In this document: one piece after another, positions 16,021-22,871 of the stretch | Layout: each line of letters opens with the position of its first letter | Position numbering within the stretch: the stretch's first letter is position 1 | Assembly: GCA_026398785.1 (NCBI GenBank) | Contig: JAPLSF010000044.1 | Coordinates: 1-32,594 of the forward strand | From: Pseudomonadota bacterium | GTDB lineage: Bacteria; Pseudomonadota; Gammaproteobacteria; Steroidobacterales; Steroidobacteraceae | DNA: 32,594 nt | Direction of reading: 5' to 3' | Translations under genes and position numbers: made by a program | Notes under the pieces: generated by a model | What the model was told of the DNA's origin: nothing | Seen by the model: only the letters and a program-made list of their open reading frames with translations | Database searches by the model: none

Positions 16021-16044
16021 AAAGGCGCCATCGGCGCCTTTTTT
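16021..16044 (+). terminator. Rho-independent terminator
   Basis: AAAGGCGCC-atc-GGCGCCTTTTTT: a 9-bp stem including A-T pairs and a run of six T. It ends rightward transcription from the small-RNA region. There is no protein gene within 300 bases upstream on this strand, which supports an RNA transcript. Confidence 0.9.
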
Positions 16045-16145
16045 GTTGGCTCTGTCGCCGGCAAGAACGGACGGCAGGTGATGGCGCTCATTCCGGGACT
16101 CATCCGGGCGAGCGGAAAGGCAAACACGCGACAATTGCGGGCGGC

Positions 16146-16209
16146 CGATCCGGTGTCTTTCCCCGAGCTTGGAAAGGCAGACACGCGCTCGGGGAAAGAC
16201 ACCGGATCG
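16146..16209. repeat. Long perfect hairpin 1 of the repeat cluster
   Basis: A 22-bp perfect inverted repeat, with arms 16146-16167 and 16188-16209, closes a 20-nt loop (16168-16187). The inner arm is CTTTCCCCGAG / CTCGGGGAAAG, the same as in hairpin 2; the outer arm (CGATCCGGTGT) is specific to this copy. An alternative CTTTCC/GGAAAG pairing into the loop is possible. Confidence 0.9.
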
Positions 16210-16388
16210 ACCGCTTGCGCTACAGCGCCTGAGCGGATTCTCGCCAAGGCCAGAGAATCCGCACGGCGCATGCAGCCTGCCAAGGGTCGATCGGAGCGAC
16301 CAGTCGTCCAGTGCCGTGCTCGTAGCCGGTGATCGAAGTGCCACGGCTCGAGACTTCATACGCTCGCAACGCAACGTGACCGTTGCGG

Positions 16389-16462
16389 GCAAGCGAAGCG
16401 GGACCTTTCCCCGAGCGCGTGTCTGATTTTCCAAGCTCGGGGAAAGGTCCCGCTTCGCTTGC
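16389..16462. repeat. Long perfect hairpin 2 of the repeat cluster
   Basis: A 27-bp perfect inverted repeat, with arms 16389-16415 and 16436-16462, closes a 20-nt loop (16416-16435) that is the reverse complement of the hairpin 1 loop with two mismatches. The inner arm is shared with hairpin 1; the outer arm GCAAGCGAAGCGGGAC differs yet is perfectly self-complementary. Confidence 0.9.
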
Positions 16463-16517
16463 GTGCAACCAGCGCATGTCTGCCTTTGCGACCGCAGGCT
16501 CACGTGATCGCGCCCGA

Positions 16518-17144
16518 CTAGCTCCGTGCCGCCGCACCCTGCCGCAACCGGGCGTGTAACGGACTCGACCGGGGAAAGTGCGCCAGCAGGTACTCCATCT
16601 GGTCGGCGAGCACGCGCCGGCCCTTCAGGTAGATGTACTCCGCGTAGCTGGGCGTGAACGGCACAGCGATCAGCTGCAGCCTGGCCTGCTCGGGGGTCCG
16701 CCAGGCCTTGAGGTTGTTGCAGCGCCGGCAGGCCGTGACGACGTTGTTCCAGGTGTCCAGTCCCCCGCGTGAAATCGGCGTGACGTGATCGCGCGACAGC
16801 TGGCCCGTGGGGAAGCGCTGCGCGCAGTACAGGCAGAGGTACGCATCGCGGCGGAACAGGGTTTCGTTGTTCAGCGGCGGCACGTAGCCCTGATGCCGGT
16901 TGCCGGGATTGTGGCGGTGGCCGATCGTCGCAACGATTGAACTCACCTTGACGATGGTGCGCTCACCGGTGCGCGCACTCACGCCGCCCCGCAGCGAGAA
17001 GAGAGTCTGGCCGAACGCATAGGCGACCTGTCCCATGAAGTGCAACCGGACCGCGTCACGGTAGTCGATCCACTCCAGGGGCATTCCCGAGACGTCCGTC
17101 CGCAGGACTTCCTGCGAAAGTGCGTACTGCGAAAGGGTGCGCAT
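16518..17144 (-). CDS. HNH endonuclease family protein
   Basis: 208 residues from the ATG at 17144; starts at 17180 and 17270 would add residues unlike the rest. The C-terminal half holds a zinc-ribbon HNH nuclease fold: CLYC (104-107), LSRDHVTPISRGG with His120, TWNNVV with Asn134, and CRRCN (139-143). The N-terminal half (MRTLSQYALSQEVLRTDVSG, then WIDYRDAVRLHFMGQV) resembles a widespread solitary bacterial HNH family of unknown role. It may nick or cut DNA. No methylase, phage or toxin partner is adjacent. It diverges from pntA, and its 3' side faces the hairpin-repeat cluster, a link that could be chance. Confidence 0.88.
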   Translation of the reverse strand: MRTLSQYALSQEVLRTDVSGMPLEWIDYRDAVRLHFMGQVAYAFGQTLFSLRGGVSARTGERTIVKVSSIVATIGHRHNPGNRHQGYVPPLNNETLFRRDAYLCLYCAQRFPTGQLSRDHVTPISRGGLDTWNNVVTACRRCNNLKAWRTPEQARLQLIAVPFTPSYAEYIYLKGRRVLADQMEYLLAHFPRSSPLHARLRQGAAARS

Positions 17145-17268
17145 GCCGTGAAGATACGGCACTGCTGTGCAATAATCCATGGCTGTCTTGCAGTCGTGAC
17201 TGTACAAAATATCCCTTTCACGGCAGCGGCTTAGCCGCGTCCGGGTTACGGGGAGGATGCCAGAACCC

Positions 17269-18864
17269 ATGTCGCTAACGATCGGAGTGCCGCGCGAAAT
17301 CTACGCGGGCGAGAAACGTGTTGCCGCCGTCCCGGAAGTGGTTGAGAAGCTGCTCAAGCTTGGTTTCGCCGTCCGCGTCGAAAGCGGTGCCGGGGCAGCC
17401 GCCAACTTCAGCGACGAGTCCTACCAAGCCGCAGGCGCACAGATCGCAGGCAGCGCCGCAGAGCTCATGGGCGGCTCGGACATCATCTTCAGGGTGCGCG
17501 CGCCGGCGCCGGAAGAGATCGCGTTGATGCAGCCAGGCAGCACCCTGATCAGCTTCATCTGGCCGGCGCAGAACCCGCAGCTCATGCAGCAGCTGGCCGA
17601 CCGCAAGCTCACCGTGCTGGCCATCGACTCCTTGCCGCGCCAGCTCTCCCGCGCCCAGAAGATGGACGCGCTCACCTCCATGGCCAGCATCAGCGGTTAC
17701 CGCGCCGTGATCGAGGCTGCCAACGCCTTCGGCCGGTTCTTCAACGGCCAGGTCACCGCTGCCGGCAAGATTCCGCCGGCCAAGGTCTTCATCGCCGGCG
17801 CCGGTGTTGCCGGTCTGGCGGCGATCGGCACGGCCGCCAACCTCGGCGCCATCGTGCGCGCCAACGATACGCGCGCCGAGGTGGCCGACCAGGTCGTGTC
17901 GCTGGGCGGCGAATTCGTCAAGGTCGACTACGAGGAAGAAGGCTCCGGTGGCGGCGGCTACGCCAAGGTGATGAGCGAGGGCTTCCAGCAGGCCCAGCGC
18001 GAGATGTACGCCAGGCAGGCCAAGGACGCGGACATCATCATCACCACCGCCCTGATTCCGGGCAAACCCGCGCCAAAGCTCATCACCGCCGAGATGGTGA
18101 AGAGCATGAAGCCCGGCAGCGTCATCGTCGACATGGCGGGCGAGCAGGGCGGCAACTGCGAACTCACCGTTCCCGGCGAAGCCGTGGTCCGGCACGGCGT
18201 CACCATCATCGGCTACACCGACCTGGTCAGCCGCCTGGCCAAGCAGGCCTCGACCCTGTACTCGACCAACCTGCTGCGCGTGACCGAGGAACTGTGCAAG
18301 ACCAAGGACGGCATCCTCAACGTCAACATGGACGACGACGCCATCCGCGGCCTGACCGTCATCAAGGCGGGCAGCATCACCTGGCCGCCGCCGGCACCCA
18401 AGTTGCCGGCCGTGCCGGCGCAGGCCAAGCCGGCGGCAACACCTGCTACGCCAGCAAGGAAGTCCGGCCATGGCCACGGCGCTGGCGAACCTGCGTCGGC
18501 CAGGAGCCTCGCAATCATCTTCGGCGCAGGCGCGCTGCTGTTCTGGCTGGTCGGCGCGTTCGCACCGGCTTCGTTCCTCGCCCACTTCACCGTGTTCATC
18601 CTGGCCTGCTTCATCGGCTACATGGTGGTGTGGAACGTCACGCCTGCGTTGCACACGCCGCTGATGAGCGTGACGAACGCCATCTCGAGCATCATCGCGA
18701 TCGGTGCGCTGGTGCAGGTCGCGCCGCCGCTCCTTGCGGGGACGGAAGGGCGGCCCGACACGCTGATCCTCGGTCTCGCGATCGTTGCGCTCACGCTCAC
18801 CGCCGTCAACATGTTCGGCGGCTTCGCCGTCACGCGTCGCATGCTTGCGATGTTCCGCAAGTAA
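17269..18864 (+). CDS. pntA: NAD(P) transhydrogenase subunit alpha
   Basis: 531 residues. Domain I (about 1-375) is the alanine dehydrogenase-like NAD(H)-binding part: TIGVPREIYAGEKRVAAVP at the start, the nucleotide fold FIAGAGVAGLAAIGTAANLG and GSVIVDMAGEQGGNCELT. A Pro/Ala-rich linker (about 375-405) leads to four C-terminal membrane helices (about 410-531), as in the E. coli single-chain alpha subunit. With PntB it couples proton flow to hydride transfer from NADH to NADP+. The start is uncertain: GGGAGG (17251-17256) is directly adjacent to ATG 17257 (spacing zero) but 12 bases from ATG 17269, so the latter is preferred. pntB follows after 12 bases. Confidence 0.96.
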   Translation: MSLTIGVPREIYAGEKRVAAVPEVVEKLLKLGFAVRVESGAGAAANFSDESYQAAGAQIAGSAAELMGGSDIIFRVRAPAPEEIALMQPGSTLISFIWPAQNPQLMQQLADRKLTVLAIDSLPRQLSRAQKMDALTSMASISGYRAVIEAANAFGRFFNGQVTAAGKIPPAKVFIAGAGVAGLAAIGTAANLGAIVRANDTRAEVADQVVSLGGEFVKVDYEEEGSGGGGYAKVMSEGFQQAQREMYARQAKDADIIITTALIPGKPAPKLITAEMVKSMKPGSVIVDMAGEQGGNCELTVPGEAVVRHGVTIIGYTDLVSRLAKQASTLYSTNLLRVTEELCKTKDGILNVNMDDDAIRGLTVIKAGSITWPPPAPKLPAVPAQAKPAATPATPARKSGHGHGAGEPASARSLAIIFGAGALLFWLVGAFAPASFLAHFTVFILACFIGYMVVWNVTPALHTPLMSVTNAISSIIAIGALVQVAPPLLAGTEGRPDTLILGLAIVALTLTAVNMFGGFAVTRRMLAMFRK

Positions 18865-18876
18865 GGGGTCGCAAGC

Positions 18877-20292
18877 ATGACCGCAAACATCGCAACGATG
18901 GCCTACATCGCCGCCATCATCCTGTTCATCCTGAGCCTGGGCGGCCTCTCCAATCCCGAGTCCTCGCGGCGCGGCAACCTGTACGGCATCGTCGGCATGG
19001 CAATCGCCGTGCTCGCGACTGTGTTCGGCCCGCGCGTCACGCTCGGCGGCATCCCGTACATCGTCGGCGCACTGGTCGTGGGCGGATCGATCGGCTTGTA
19101 CGCGGCCCGGAAAGTGCAGATGACGCAGATGCCGGAGCTGGTCGCGTTGATGCACAGCCTCGTCGGCCTCGCGGCGTGCCTCGTCGGCTATGCGAGCTAC
19201 GTCGACACCTCGATCGTGCTGACCGGCGCCGAGAAGGCCATCCACGAAGTCGAGATCTACATCGGCATCCTCATCGGCGCCGTGACGTTCTCGGGTTCGG
19301 TCATCGCGTTCGGCAAGCTGAACGGCAAGATCGGCGGCAAGCCGATGCTGCTGCCGGGACGCCACTGGCTGAATCTCGCCGGCCTGCTCGGCGTGATCTT
19401 CTTCGGCGTCCAGTTCCTGAACGCGCCCGACATCAACGCGGGAATGATGCCGCTCGTCGTGATGACGGTGATTGCGCTGCTCTTCGGCATCCACATGGTG
19501 ATGGCGATCGGCGGCGCGGACATGCCAGTCGTCGTCTCCATGCTCAACAGCTACTCCGGCTGGGCCGCGGCGGCGACAGGCTTCATGCTGTCGAATGATC
19601 TGCTGATCGTGACAGGCGCACTCGTCGGTTCGTCGGGCGCGATCCTGTCGTACATCATGTGCCGCGCGATGAACCGCAACTTCATCAGCGTCATCGCTGG
19701 CGGTTTCGGCACGGGTGGTGGCTCGGCACCGGCCGCGGCGGGCTCGGGTGCGCAGCCGGCGGGTGAAGTGACTGCCATCAGTGCGGTCGAAACGGCAGAG
19801 CTGCTGCGCAATTCGAAGAGCGTGATCATCGTGCCGGGCTACGGCATGGCGGTCGCGCAGGCGCAGCACACGGTGTACGAGATCACGAAGTTCCTGCGCG
19901 AGCAAGGCGTCAACGTGCGCTTCGGCATCCATCCGGTGGCGGGCCGCATGCCAGGCCACATGAACGTGCTGCTCGCCGAGGCCAAGGTGCCTTACGACAT
20001 CGTGTTCGAGATGGACGAGTTGAACGACGACTTCCCGAGCACTGACGTCTCGATGGTCATCGGCGCCAACGACATCGTGAACCCGGCGGCTGAAGAAGAT
20101 CCCACGAGCCCCATCGCCGGCATGCCGGTGCTGCAGGTCTGGAAGGCGAAGACGTCGATCGTGATGAAGCGCTCAATGGCGTCGGGCTATGCCGGCGTCG
20201 ATAATCCGCTGTTCTACAAGGAGAACAACCGGATGCTGTTCGGCGATGCCAAGAAGATGCTCGACGAAGTGCTGGTCGCGCTGAAGAGCTGA
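18877..20292 (+). CDS. pntB: NAD(P) transhydrogenase subunit beta
   Basis: 471 residues. The N-terminal half has about eight to nine membrane helices (for example [20 protein letters not shown]). The C-terminal domain III binds NADP(H): [47 protein letters not shown] and [20 protein letters not shown] are near-invariant family blocks. It forms the proton channel and the NADP site of the inner-membrane transhydrogenase and supplies NADPH. No terminator was seen directly after the stop; the MITE-like element begins 72 bases on. Confidence 0.97.
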   Translation: MTANIATMAYIAAIILFILSLGGLSNPESSRRGNLYGIVGMAIAVLATVFGPRVTLGGIPYIVGALVVGGSIGLYAARKVQMTQMPELVALMHSLVGLAACLVGYASYVDTSIVLTGAEKAIHEVEIYIGILIGAVTFSGSVIAFGKLNGKIGGKPMLLPGRHWLNLAGLLGVIFFGVQFLNAPDINAGMMPLVVMTVIALLFGIHMVMAIGGADMPVVVSMLNSYSGWAAAATGFMLSNDLLIVTGALVGSSGAILSYIMCRAMNRNFISVIAGGFGTGGGSAPAAAGSGAQPAGEVTAISAVETAELLRNSKSVIIVPGYGMAVAQAQHTVYEITKFLREQGVNVRFGIHPVAGRMPGHMNVLLAEAKVPYDIVFEMDELNDDFPSTDVSMVIGANDIVNPAAEEDPTSPIAGMPVLQVWKAKTSIVMKRSMASGYAGVDNPLFYKENNRMLFGDAKKMLDEVLVALKS

Positions 20293-20364
20293 GGTCGTTT
20301 CCCGGCGCGGCTGGGAGAGGCTGGTCGATCGCGCGGATTGGAACGAGTCGCGAGTGTCGGCAGG

Positions 20365-20584
20365 TTCGCCGTCGAGAGCGGTGCCTTGCTCCGGTCACCG
20401 TGTCGAACGCCGCAGCGCGAGCGCAGGTGCGAAGCGGCACCGCGGTCGTTTCGCTACTTCGCTGCCACCATCGCTTCGCGCTCGCTCGAGCAAGGATCGC
20501 CGTGAATCGTGCGGGTCCTCCGCGCGATTCACGAAGCGCGTGAGACCCCGGTGACCGGAGCAAGTCACCGCTCTCGATGGCGAA
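20365..20584. mobile_element. MITE-like element with 36-bp terminal inverted repeats
   Basis: The left end (20365-20400, beginning TTCGCCGTCGAGAGCGGTG) and the right end (20549-20584) are inverted copies with 34 of 36 matches. The interior (148 bp) has no real gene but can fold again: GTGAATCGTGCGG (20500-20512) pairs with CCGCGCGATTCAC, with one G-T wobble. Short ORFs on opposite strands encode the same SPSRAV-CSGHR motif, simply reflecting the symmetry. No clear target-site duplication is visible. It lies in the 343-base non-coding gap between pntB and the convergent DUF3106 gene; the rest of the gap shows nothing notable. Confidence 0.65.
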
Positions 20585-20635
20585 AGCCGCGCCATCCTAG
20601 CCGCGCTCGGCCGTGATCGACGAGGAACGCCGCGC

Positions 20636-21205
20636 TCAGGTCGCGCCGCGCTCCTGCATGCGCTTGCGCATCTTCTCGCGCTGTTCCGGCGTCGCGTTCT
20701 TCCAGCGCTCCTTAGTCTTCTGCCGCTGCTCGGGCGTCATGTCCTGCCAGCGCTCGCGCAGTTGCTCACGCTGTTCGGGCGGCAATGACTGGAACTTGTG
20801 GAACCCCTCGCGCAGCCGCTGCTGGTCTTCCGGTGGCAGCTCGCGGAACTGCTGGTAACGCTGCCGCACCTTCTGGCGCTCAGCCGGCGGCAGGCTTTGC
20901 CACTGCTGGAATCGCTGCTGCGCCTGCTGCTGCTGTTCTGGCGTCATCTGCTGCCAGCGTTCGGCGCCTCGGGCGATGGCCTGCTGCCGCTCCGGCGGCA
21001 ACTGGTTCCAGCGCTCGCGATAAGGCGCGAGCACACGCTGCTGTTCCGGGGCGAGTTGTGACCAGGGTACACCGGCCGCTGGCGCTGCATCCCTGGCAGA
21101 CGCTGCGGTCGACGCATTCGCCACAGAGCTGACGACCGGCGCCAGGCACAGCAGGCACGCGGACATGAGCAGTGCCGTCATGGTTCGGGTGTTCGTAATG
21201 TTCAT
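20636..21205 (-). CDS. DUF3106-type secreted protein with eight TPEQ/PPEQ motifs
   Basis: 189 residues: a signal peptide (about 1-31, core ALLMSACLLCLAPVVSSVA) and then a highly charged, Gln/Arg-rich helical body. Eight short motifs recur: LAPEQQ (51), LPPERQ (69), MTPEQQ (87), LPPAER (105), LPPEDQ (123), LPPEQR (141), MTPEQR (156) and ATPEQR (171). Spacing is exactly 18 for the first six and then 15. The motifs recall the LTxxQ signature of the periplasmic stress chaperones Spy and CpxP, though no homology is claimed. The start overlaps the preceding gene's stop. Last gene of the ECF sigma operon. DUF3106 is assigned from memory of the family. Confidence 0.8.
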   Translation of the reverse strand: MNITNTRTMTALLMSACLLCLAPVVSSVANASTAASARDAAPAAGVPWSQLAPEQQRVLAPYRERWNQLPPERQQAIARGAERWQQMTPEQQQQAQQRFQQWQSLPPAERQKVRQRYQQFRELPPEDQQRLREGFHKFQSLPPEQREQLRERWQDMTPEQRQKTKERWKNATPEQREKMRKRMQERGAT

Positions 21206-21489
21206 GGCTTGCGCTCCGTCGTCGCGGGCGATTGCACGGCACCGCGCTTTTCGATCGTCGTCGGGGTCGGCAGCTTCGAGTCCGCACTGCTTGCAGCGGG
21301 CGCGGGCGCAACGGCAGCGGCGTTCGCCACCACCCAGTCGGCGTCGTCCGCTTCCCAGCTGCCGAGGTATTCGAGAAAATCTGCAGGCAAAGGCGGTGCG
21401 TCCGCTGCGGCCGCCACGCCGCCTGCGGCGATGGCCGCGAGCAACAGGGCCTGATTCGATTGCGCGCGACTGCGACGGCGTGTCCGCAT
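21202..21489 (-). CDS. Small secreted protein of the ECF sigma operon
   Basis: 95 residues from the ATG at 21489, one base after the stop of the upstream gene, with GGGGTGGG as ribosome binding site; an ATG at 21504 is a less likely start. An Arg-rich n-region (RTRRRSR) and the hydrophobic core ALLLAAIAAGGVAAAA indicate a signal peptide ending near residue 29. The mature part begins PPLPADFLEYLGSWEADDADW and ends in a low-complexity Ala/Pro/Thr tail. I do not recognise a named family. It is coupled to the DUF3106 gene by a 4-base overlap, so it probably works in the same envelope process. Confidence 0.75.
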   Translation of the reverse strand: MRTRRRSRAQSNQALLLAAIAAGGVAAAADAPPLPADFLEYLGSWEADDADWVVANAAAVAPAPAASSADSKLPTPTTIEKRGAVQSPATTERKP

Positions 21490-21490
21490 C

Positions 21491-21907
21491 TCAGCCCACC
21501 CCATCGTCGTAGCCAGCGGTTTCGAGCTCGACCCAGGCGTAGAATTCCAGATCCGCTTCGGCGGCGAGATCGAGATCCTCGCCCGCCACCAGCAGTTCGA
21601 GCGGGCCCGGCTGCACGTCGGCGCTCGTCGCAGTCGCAGCGACCTGCGCGGGCGCTCCCGTCTCCGTCGGCAAATTCAGCAACAACACCGCGGCCAGCAC
21701 ACCGGCAGCAAGTGCCCCGACGGGCGTCCAGACCGTCCAGCGCCAACCAGTGCGGCTGCGTCCCTCGGCCACGGCAAGTGCCTGCTGACGCGACCGGTTC
21801 AAACGCGAGAGCGTGGCTGCATCGAGTTCGTCGACGCTGGCCTGGAACACATTCCGCGCGTGCCGCTCCAGCTCGGCATCGTCACGGTCGTCGGGTTGCA
21901 GTCTCAT
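21491..21907 (-). CDS. Single-pass membrane protein, putative anti-sigma factor (DUF3619-like)
   Basis: 138 residues: a cytoplasmic helical N-terminus (about 1-57, acidic then Arg-rich, with ASVDELDAATLSRLNRSRQQ), one membrane helix (about 60-80, VGALAAGVLAAVLLLNL) and a periplasmic tail with a D/E-rich segment ending LEFYAWVELE. Gene order and topology fit an anti-sigma factor for the ECF sigma encoded just upstream, with a 4-base overlap. The sequence resembles the DUF3619 family as I recall it. There is no zinc-binding HxxxCxxC motif, so it would not be a ZAS-type anti-sigma. Confidence 0.72.
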   Translation of the reverse strand: MRLQPDDRDDAELERHARNVFQASVDELDAATLSRLNRSRQQALAVAEGRSRTGWRWTVWTPVGALAAGVLAAVLLLNLPTETGAPAQVAATATSADVQPGPLELLVAGEDLDLAAEADLEFYAWVELETAGYDDGVG

Positions 21908-22533
21908 GTCCGTACCTCGGCAAGTTCAGCGCGCAGCGCCTGCAACGCACGGAAATAGTGTGTCTTCACGGTGCCTTCGCTGCAGTCCATCGCGGCGGCC
22001 GTCGCCGCCACGTCGAGACCCTCGAGGCAGCGCAGCGAGAACGCCTCGAACTGTCGCGCCGGCAACCGGTGCAGGGCGTGGTCCAGGTGCCGCATCGCTT
22101 CGTCCGTGGCGAGCTGCTGCAAGGGCTCGGGTGCGGAATCCGGTACCTGCTCGAGCGGATCCTCGCCGACCTCGTCCTCGTGCCGCGAAGCGCCGGGCAG
22201 CCACCCGAAAAACCGCCGCCGCACCCCGTGACGCCGCTGCAGGTCCCGGATGCCGTTGTAGAGGATCCGATAGAACAGCGGCTTCCATTCCTCGACTGAT
22301 CGCGACGCATAGCTCTGCGCCAGGCGCAGCATCGCGACCTGCACGACGTCGTGCGCATCGTCGGTGTCACGGAGTGCGCACTGTGCGATCCGGAAAGCGC
22401 GTCGCTCGACCCCGGCCAGGAACCGGTCAAGCTCGCGTACCTGCGCTGCGTCCAGTCGATCCTCCCCGCGGTCGCGGGATACGTTGCGTGCCGAACGGCC
22501 GGCGCGTGCTTCGAGACTAGCAAAGCCCTGCAT
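21904..22533 (-). CDS. ECF-type RNA polymerase sigma factor
   Basis: 209 residues. Region 2 (about 35-105) includes RRAFRIAQCALRDTDDAHDVVQVAMLRLAQ and WKPLFYRILYNGIRDLQRR. Region 4 (about 145-205) holds ALHRLPARQFEAFSLRCLEGLDVAATAAAMDCSEGTVKTHYFRA. Each run is quoted only for its key stretch; the region 4 core is CSEGTVKTHYFRALQALR. The C-terminal third thus contacts the -35 element. ATG 22533 has AAGGTGA nine bases upstream. The N-terminal ~30 residues before region 2 are polar and probably disordered. First gene of a four-gene operon with overlaps of 4, -1 and 4 bases. It probably controls an envelope response together with the membrane protein downstream. Confidence 0.9.
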   Translation of the reverse strand: MQGFASLEARAGRSARNVSRDRGEDRLDAAQVRELDRFLAGVERRAFRIAQCALRDTDDAHDVVQVAMLRLAQSYASRSVEEWKPLFYRILYNGIRDLQRRHGVRRRFFGWLPGASRHEDEVGEDPLEQVPDSAPEPLQQLATDEAMRHLDHALHRLPARQFEAFSLRCLEGLDVAATAAAMDCSEGTVKTHYFRALQALRAELAEVRT

Positions 22534-22716
22534 GCCGTAGACTCACCTTCCCCGCGGTTCCAGCATCGTCTGGCAGAAACAACGCCTTGCGGAACAAACG
22601 GTTGACGTGGCGCACCGCAAAAAGATGTGCACTTCCCCGGCGTGGCTGCCGACGGACAGTCGGGCCGGGTCAACCGCTTGCGCAGCAGAGCTGCGAAGAG
22701 CTGCGTCAATCCTGCG

Positions 22717-22745
22717 TAAGTAACTGAATTATTTAGTACTTTCTT
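22717..22745. other. A+T-rich stretch in the sigma factor/priA divergent gap
   Basis: About 29 bases with few G/C, in otherwise GC-rich DNA (the segment around TAACTGAATTATTTAGTAC). It lies about 75 bases before the DnaA-like boxes. It could be a promoter region for either divergent gene. The remainder of the 338-base gap shows no gene. Confidence 0.35.
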
Positions 22746-22817
22746 GGCGACGAAGACTTTGTGGTCAGTTCGTAAACCCCCCTGGCAGATTCCGCACTTG
22801 GGCGACATTCACGCAAG

Positions 22818-22852
22818 TCATCCACAGAGTTTTCCACAGGCGCTGTGGACAA
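22818..22852. promoter_or_regulatory. Cluster of three DnaA-box-like 9-mers upstream of priA
   Basis: TCATCCACA (22818-22826), TTTTCCACA (22830-22838) and, on the other strand, TTGTCCACA (22844-22852) each differ from the DnaA box TTATCCACA by one base. The last two form an inverted repeat TCCACAG-gcg-CTGTGGA. They end 19 bases before the priA start and could be a DnaA-responsive operator. Confidence 0.5.
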
Positions 22853-22871
22853 CTGCACGGGGCCGCGGCCG

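Larger units (their letters stand above)
15797..16044 (+). ncRNA. Putative regulatory small RNA with two identical C-rich hairpin loops
   Basis: No convincing protein gene lies between 15708 and 16517, but this part is highly structured. Hairpin 1 pairs ATGTG (15814-15818) with CACAT (15851-15855) and GGGG with CCCC inside. Hairpin 2 pairs AACTTGCC (15867-15874) with GGCAAGTT (15918-15925) and TGGCCTGGG (15878-15886) with CCCAGGCCA (15905-15913), about 20 bp in all. Both loops display the identical 13-mer GCACTCCCCCTGC (15829-15841 and 15889-15901). A purine-rich tract with four GGA motifs follows (15934-15979), then an intrinsic terminator. C-rich loops complementary to G-rich ribosome binding sites are known from sX13 of Xanthomonas and the CCUCCUCCC RNAs of alphaproteobacteria. 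The 5' end is inferred. Confidence 0.6.
16114..16487. repeat. Cluster of hairpin repeats (two inverted composite units)
   Basis: A non-coding block containing four copies of the 17-mer GGAAAGGCAGACACGCG, one exact and three variants: 16114-16130 and 16171-16187 on plus, 16416-16432 and 16471-16487 on minus. Copies two and three sit in the loops of two long perfect hairpins (listed separately). Two further perfect hairpins lie within the block: GCGGATTCTC/GAGAATCCGC (16233-16262) and CGCAACG/CGTTGCG (16370-16387). The mirrored order resembles paired, inverted REP-type elements. Short ORFs across it on both strands look like by-products of the repeats. Confidence 0.75.

Noticed and set aside
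15997-16503. 168-codon minus-strand ORF across the hairpin cluster
   Set aside because: It reads through the terminator and all perfect hairpins. The internal repeats of the peptide reflect DNA repeats, and no domain is visible.
17275-19959. A very long open frame (894 codons) on the minus strand under pntA-pntB
   Set aside because: It is antisense to two unmistakable transhydrogenase genes. Its product is His/Asp/Arg-rich without a recognisable domain, as expected from the complement of GC-rich codons.
20354-20595. Short ORFs on both strands in the MITE-like element
   Set aside because: Both encode the same motif from the inverted ends, so they are consequences of the DNA symmetry.
22533-22560. 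GGAACC followed by TCTA just before the ECF sigma start, resembling an autoregulatory ECF promoter
   Set aside because: The spacer (14 bases) is short and transcription would begin inside the first codons. The same bases provide the ribosome binding site AAGGTGA.
22717-22852. Possible chromosomal replication origin
   Set aside because: The boxes are imperfect and few, and none of the usual origin neighbours is present. A DnaA-regulated promoter is the more modest reading.
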